Shown here in pieces: positions 60,067 through 63,889 of a stretch of DNA of 63,889 bases (its first letter is position 1; every line of letters begins with the position of its first letter). The translations under genes were made by a program, and so were the position numbers. The notes beneath the pieces are model-generated. The model was not told the origin of the DNA, made no database searches, and saw nothing but the letters and a program-made list of their open reading frames with translations. The stretch comes from Actinomycetes bacterium (lineage in GTDB: Bacteria > Actinomycetota > Acidimicrobiia > Acidimicrobiales > Palsa-688), in assembly GCA_021808665.1 (NCBI GenBank), contig JAKBBA010000020.1:1-63889 (forward strand). Direction: 5' to 3'.

Positions 60067-61788
60067 GTGCAAGCTGGCGACCCTGCCCACCCTTCCACGG
60101 CGAAGGGGACCCGGGTGGTGCTCGACGATCTGCGCAGGTCCCAGAGAAGGCGGCGCATCGAGGATTTCGACGTCGGCGAAGCCGTCTACAAGGTGTACGT
60201 GACGGCCATAGTCGGAGGGATCTCGGTGTGGTTTGCGGCTCAAGCGGTCGGCGGAAGGCGGGTTGCCCCGCATGTGGTGGCCCAGGCGCTTCTCGACGGG
60301 CCCCGCCTCGTGGGAGCTTGCGTCGCAGCGGTGGTGCTGGTCGGTCTGCGTTCCGGGCTTCGCGGTGGCCCGCTGGCACTCGAGTCGGCTTTCGTTCGTC
60401 ACGTCCTGCTCGCTCCTGTCGACCGCAACGCCGCTTTGAGAGTTCCGGCGTGGCGTCTGGTGCGCTTCGGTTCCGCCGCGGCGTCGGGCGTCGGGGCCGT
60501 GGCCGGCCTCCTCGCCTACCGGAGGCTGGGCGGTAACTGGGCGGCGTGGGTGGCGTGCGGTGCCGCCGTAGCCTCACTCGCCGTAGGCGCCGGTCTCGGC
60601 ACGGCCATGTTGGTGTCAGGTCGCGGAACCAGCCGGCGATCCTGCGGGGTTGTAGCGACCGTGGTGGTCGCCTGGTCGCTGGCGGACGTGCTCGGCGGGT
60701 CGTCCACGTCGCCGGCTACCCTCCTCGGCGAGATCGCGTTCTGGCCGCTGCGTCTCAAGCCGGTGGGCCTGGTCGGAGCGGCCGTGGCGGTTGGCGTGGT
60801 CTTGGCTGGAGTCGCGTCGGTGGGTGGCACGTCGTTGGAGGCCTCGGCTCGGCGGGCGAGTCTCGTCGGGTTGATACGTTTCGCTGTCACCGTCCGTGAT
60901 CTGCGCACGGTCGTTCTCCTACGTCGCCAACTAGCCCAGGAGACTCCCAGGAGACGCCCGTGGCTTGGAAACCGGACTTTCAGGTGGGTGTATCCGGGGA
61001 GTCTCGGCACCCCACCCCCAAGTGCGGGTGCCGCTCTGGGTGCGGGTGCCGCTGTGGGTGCCGGCGGGCGGCTCGTCCTGGCGGCCGGCTGGACGCGGGC
61101 GTGGAGGGGGATCCTGCGTTTCCCTGCGGGCAGGCTGGCGAGAGTCGCTGCGCTGAGCGTCATCGCCGGGGCCGCCGCGTACGGTGTCTGGGACGGCACG
61201 ACCCCCCTGATCTTCGTCGCGGGCCTTGCGCTGTTCGTAGCCGGCCTGGACGTGACAGAACCTCTAGCGCAGGCGGTCGACCATCCATGGGCGACTGACA
61301 GCTATCCGCACCCGAGGGGCGCCTTGATGCTCGCGCTGTTACCGGCCTGCGCAGTGGCGATGGTGGCGGTGGGGTTTCTCGGGGCGATAGCCGCCTGGGC
61401 GTTGAGCGGGGCGGGGGCGTCAGCGTTGGAGGTCGCCGCGGTCGTCTGGGTTCCCGCCTCCCTAGCCGGGGTCGCCGGTGCGGCGATAAGCACTATCCAA
61501 GGGGCGCAGCCGACGTTCAAGGCGAGTGATTTCATGCTCCCCCCGGAGTTTCTCGGGGCTCGGATCGCCTTGAGGCTCCTTTGGCCTCCTCTGGTCTCCA
61601 CCGCCGGCCTGGTGCCTCTGCTCGCCGCCCGTTCGGCGAGGTCCGACCCTGCGGGGGCTGCCGCGTCAGCTTCCCTTGGGGTTGTCGTCCTCCTCGCCGT
61701 GGTGGCACTTTGGGTGCGCCACCACGACACGCTGCACCAGGCGGTCACAGCGAGCCTTGAGGCCCCAAACGGCCCGGGGAGGCGCTGA
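60067..61788 (+). CDS. ABC-2-type transporter membrane protein (putative permease)
   Basis: A 573-residue, very Ala/Val/Gly-rich membrane protein with at least ten hydrophobic segments (YKVYVTAIVGGISVWFAA at about residue 40; LALFVAGLDVTE, LALLPACAVAMVAVGFLGAIAAW, LGVVVLLAVVALWVRH near the end). No family motif is certain; I call it a permease because its TGA overlaps the ATG of an ABC ATPase by one base (TGATG). A 36-base tandem repeat lies within it (61023-61058). Function unknown; GTG 60067. Confidence 0.75.
   Translation: MQAGDPAHPSTAKGTRVVLDDLRRSQRRRRIEDFDVGEAVYKVYVTAIVGGISVWFAAQAVGGRRVAPHVVAQALLDGPRLVGACVAAVVLVGLRSGLRGGPLALESAFVRHVLLAPVDRNAALRVPAWRLVRFGSAAASGVGAVAGLLAYRRLGGNWAAWVACGAAVASLAVGAGLGTAMLVSGRGTSRRSCGVVATVVVAWSLADVLGGSSTSPATLLGEIAFWPLRLKPVGLVGAAVAVGVVLAGVASVGGTSLEASARRASLVGLIRFAVTVRDLRTVVLLRRQLAQETPRRRPWLGNRTFRWVYPGSLGTPPPSAGAALGAGAAVGAGGRLVLAAGWTRAWRGILRFPAGRLARVAALSVIAGAAAYGVWDGTTPLIFVAGLALFVAGLDVTEPLAQAVDHPWATDSYPHPRGALMLALLPACAVAMVAVGFLGAIAAWALSGAGASALEVAAVVWVPASLAGVAGAAISTIQGAQPTFKASDFMLPPEFLGARIALRLLWPPLVSTAGLVPLLAARSARSDPAGAAASASLGVVVLLAVVALWVRHHDTLHQAVTASLEAPNGPGRR
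61023..61058 (+). repeat. 18-bp in-frame tandem repeat in the permease gene
   Basis: TGCGGGTGCCGCTCTGGG (61023-61040) is followed by TGCGGGTGCCGCTGTGGG (61041-61058), then a partial third copy. It encodes a Gly/Ala-rich hexapeptide repeat (GAGAAL/GAGAAV) in a loop of the permease. In-frame expansion would not disrupt the protein. Confidence 0.85.
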
Positions 61789-62477
61789 TGAGTCGCCAAC
61801 GTGACGCTACGCTCATGGCTACTTCACAGCTGAGCAAAGCCTACGGCGATTTGGTCGCCCTGCAGCCCGTCGACTTGGCGGTGACGGCGGGACAGAGGGT
61901 AGCCCTGATAGGCAGAAACGGGTCGGGAAAGTCCACCCTGCTCAAGATGGCGGCCGGCCTGCTCGAACCGTCGAGCGGCTCGGTCACGGTGGGCGGGTAC
62001 CCGTCCGGGTCGATCGAGGCCCGCACGGCGCTGTCGTACCTGCCCGACGAGCCGGTGCTCTACGACGACCTTTCTGTCATCGAGCACGTGGAGTACACGT
62101 GCAGGCTCCACGCCAGCGTCGGCTGGGAGGAGCGGGCTGTTCGACTGCTCGAAAAGCTGGGGCTCCTCGAAAGGGCGGAATCGCTCCCATCGACCTTCTC
62201 CCGTGGGTTGCGTCAAAAGACGGGGACGCTGCTAGCCCTGGTCAGGCCGTACTCGCTGCTGCTCGTCGACGAGCCTTTCGTAGGCCTGGACCCGTCCGGC
62301 CGGGACACGTTCGTCGAGCTCACCGAGGAGGCCGCGCAAGGCGGAGCTGCAGTCGTGGTCGCGACCCACCAGTTGGACTATGCGATGAGAGCGGACCGCT
62401 GCATCGCTCTTCGGGACGGGGTCAGGGTCTACGACGGTCCGCCCGGCGACGTCGACCTCGCTGCGCTCGTAGACTGA
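61788..62477 (+). CDS. ABC transporter ATP-binding protein
   Basis: A 229-residue ABC ATPase with Walker A LIGRNGSGKSTLLKMAAG, Q-loop-like LPDEPVLYDDLSVIEHV, a signature that reads FSRGLRQKTG instead of LSGGQ, Walker B LLLVDEPFVGLDPSGRD and switch VATHQLDYAMRADRC. The F-SRGLRQK form is common in CcmA/ABC-2 type systems. It pairs with the permease gene that it overlaps by one base. Substrate unknown. Confidence 0.92.
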   Translation: MSRQRDATLMATSQLSKAYGDLVALQPVDLAVTAGQRVALIGRNGSGKSTLLKMAAGLLEPSSGSVTVGGYPSGSIEARTALSYLPDEPVLYDDLSVIEHVEYTCRLHASVGWEERAVRLLEKLGLLERAESLPSTFSRGLRQKTGTLLALVRPYSLLLVDEPFVGLDPSGRDTFVELTEEAAQGGAAVVVATHQLDYAMRADRCIALRDGVRVYDGPPGDVDLAALVD

Positions 62478-62605
62478 CACCGTCGCGCTCAGCGGCCGGG
62501 GCGGGGCGGTCCCCGGGTTGCCCGACGGGGCGAAGGGCTTATGCTTTAGCCCTGGCTGAATACGCCAGGTCGGCGTGAGGTGTACAACGAAGGGATACAA
62601 CATCC

Positions 62606-63889
62606 ATGAGCCGCATTCTGATCAGCGGGGGAACCGTCGTCGCCGCTACGGGCTCCTTCCCCGCGGACGTTGCGATCGACGGGGAGCGGATCGTGAGCCT
62701 GTTTGAGCCTGGCTCGACCCTCCTCGGCCACTTCAACGCTGACCGGGTGATCGACGCCACGGGGAAGCTCGTCGTGCCGGGCGGCGTGGACGTTCACACT
62801 CACATGGAGATGCCCTCCGCCGGCACGGTGTCCGCCGACACTTTCGAGACCGGAACTCTCGCTGCCGCCTGGGGCGGCACGACGACGATCGTCGACTTCG
62901 CCGGGCAGGCGCGCGGCTCGGGACTGCGAGAGGCGTGGGAGGCGGAGATGGCCAAAGCGGAAGGCCGCTGCGTCATCGACTTCGGCCTCCACATGATCGT
63001 CAGCGACGTCAACGATTCGTCGCTCGCCGAGATGGACGGCATGGTCCAGGAGGGCGTGACGAGCTTCAAGCTCTTCATGGCCTACCCGGGCGTGCTGTAC
63101 TCCGACGACGGTCAGATCCTCCGGGCGATGCAAAAAGCAGCGCAGTGCGCGGCGACGATCATGATGCACGCAGAGAACGGCATAGCCATCGACGTGCTGG
63201 TCTCGCAGGCTTTGCAGCGCAACGAACGCGATCCCAAGTACCACGCGTCCAGCCGGCCGTCGATCTTAGAAGGCGAGGCGACGCACAGGGCGATAGTGCT
63301 AGCCCAGGTCGCCGGCGCCCCGCTTTACATAGTGCACCTCTCGGCGGCCGAGGCGCTGTCGGAGGTTGTCGCAGCACGCGACGCCGGCGCGCTCGTTCAC
63401 GCCGAGACGTGCCCGCAGTACCTGTTCCTCTCCGACGCGGCCTTGGACCAGCCCGGCTTCGAAGGAGCGAAGTTCGTGTGCTCGCCGCCCCTTCGCGGAT
63501 CATCTCACCACGATCACCTGTGGCGGGGACTAGCCGGCGGGGACCTGAGCGTGGTAGCCACCGATCACTGCCCGTTCTGCTTCAAAGGCCAAAAGGAGCT
63601 CGGCCGTGGGGACTTCTCGCGCATCCCTAACGGTCTTCCCGGTGTCGAGCACCGGATGGAGCTGATCTACCAGGGGGTAGTCGAAGGTCGGATCAGCCAG
63701 GAGCGGTGGGTTGAGCTGACCTCCACGGCCCCGGCGCGGCTGTTCGGGATGTACCCGGCGAAAGGTGTCATCCAGCCCGGAGCGGACGCCGACCTGGTCG
63801 TGTTCGACCCTACGACGGTCCACACCGTGAGCGCCGCGAGCCATCACATGGCTGTCGACTACTCCTGCTACGAGGGCCTGAAAATGACC
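62606..63889 (+). CDS. Dihydropyrimidinase/hydantoinase (cut by the window end)
   Basis: At least 428 residues, open at the right edge of the window. Amidohydrolase motifs: metal ligands in PGGVDVHTHMEMP, the carboxylated lysine in TSFKLFMAYPGVLYSDD, His in MMHAENG and IVHLSAAEA, and Asp in VVATDHCPF. This pattern is that of dihydropyrimidinases (hydantoinases), opening dihydrouracil or hydantoin rings in pyrimidine catabolism. ATG 62606 is preceded by a GAAGGGA ribosome site. Partner genes would be beyond the window. The 128 bases before it contain no gene. Confidence 0.93.
   Translation, partial: MSRILISGGTVVAATGSFPADVAIDGERIVSLFEPGSTLLGHFNADRVIDATGKLVVPGGVDVHTHMEMPSAGTVSADTFETGTLAAAWGGTTTIVDFAGQARGSGLREAWEAEMAKAEGRCVIDFGLHMIVSDVNDSSLAEMDGMVQEGVTSFKLFMAYPGVLYSDDGQILRAMQKAAQCAATIMMHAENGIAIDVLVSQALQRNERDPKYHASSRPSILEGEATHRAIVLAQVAGAPLYIVHLSAAEALSEVVAARDAGALVHAETCPQYLFLSDAALDQPGFEGAKFVCSPPLRGSSHHDHLWRGLAGGDLSVVATDHCPFCFKGQKELGRGDFSRIPNGLPGVEHRMELIYQGVVEGRISQERWVELTSTAPARLFGMYPAKGVIQPGADADLVVFDPTTVHTVSAASHHMAVDYSCYEGLKMT

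Overview
The window is GC-rich, densely packed bacterial chromosome. Gene content points to a high-GC actinomycete: DUF2786 protein remnants, the GlgC/GlgM glycogen pair, an EtfD-like membrane iron-sulfur protein, form I CO dehydrogenase, and many GTG/TTG starts with 4-bp NTGA overlaps. A class such as Acidimicrobiia is plausible, but no rRNA or phylogenetic marker is present, so this is inference. There is no rRNA operon, CRISPR array, transposase or phage gene; one tRNA (Ser, anticodon UGA) was found.

Layout. 0-5 kb: ammonium transporter, a cyclic-nucleotide-binding protein, an EtfD-like quinone-linked Fe-S protein and a PemK/MazF toxin-antitoxin pair. 5-13 kb: a carbon monoxide dehydrogenase operon on the minus strand (coxM-coxS-coxL-xdhC-moxR-vWA; form I loop AYACSFR) with a divergent LysR regulator. 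13-20 kb: thioredoxin 2, a second TA pair, PilT, a DUF4232 lipoprotein, a GNAT, an ABC exporter and an MBL hydrolase. 20-27 kb: a candidate organosulfur module: nitrate/sulfonate-type ABC importer, arylsulfotransferase-like protein, IPNS-like dioxygenase, convergent TauE exporter, and a divergent XRE-cupin regulator. 27-33 kb: hisN-like phosphatase, ABC-F protein, larC, larB, pheA and a nitroreductase. 33-35 kb: tRNA-Ser beside decayed sequence (DUF2786 remnant, SRPBCC remnant, orphan RHH gene), then a SemiSWEET. 35-40.5 kb: acyl-CoA ligase, thiolase, an HMG-CoA-synthase-like protein fused to a Zn-ribbon/DUF35 OB domain, and a divergent SDR. 40.5-48.4 kb: an unrecognised membrane protein, a secreted LytM-like protein, and an ECF sigma factor divergent from a membrane-SCO1 fusion, a lipoprotein and a zinc-finger anti-sigma-like protein. 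48.4-54 kb: glgC-patB-nei-P450, divergent from glgM. 54-63.9 kb: FAD monooxygenase, GNAT, rhodanese, acyl-CoA ligase, MDR oxidoreductase, an ABC-2-type transporter pair, and a dihydropyrimidinase cut by the window end.

The most unusual items are: (i) the thiolase plus HMGS-like/DUF35 fusion, which parallels the archaeal thiolase/HMGCS/DUF35 complex but has altered catalytic positions; (ii) the arylsulfotransferase-centred organosulfur cassette; (iii) two unrelated TA modules in which a perfect operator-like palindrome contains the antitoxin start codon; (iv) the SCO1 fusion/sigma/anti-sigma locus; (v) the XdhC-YHS fusion in the CO dehydrogenase operon.
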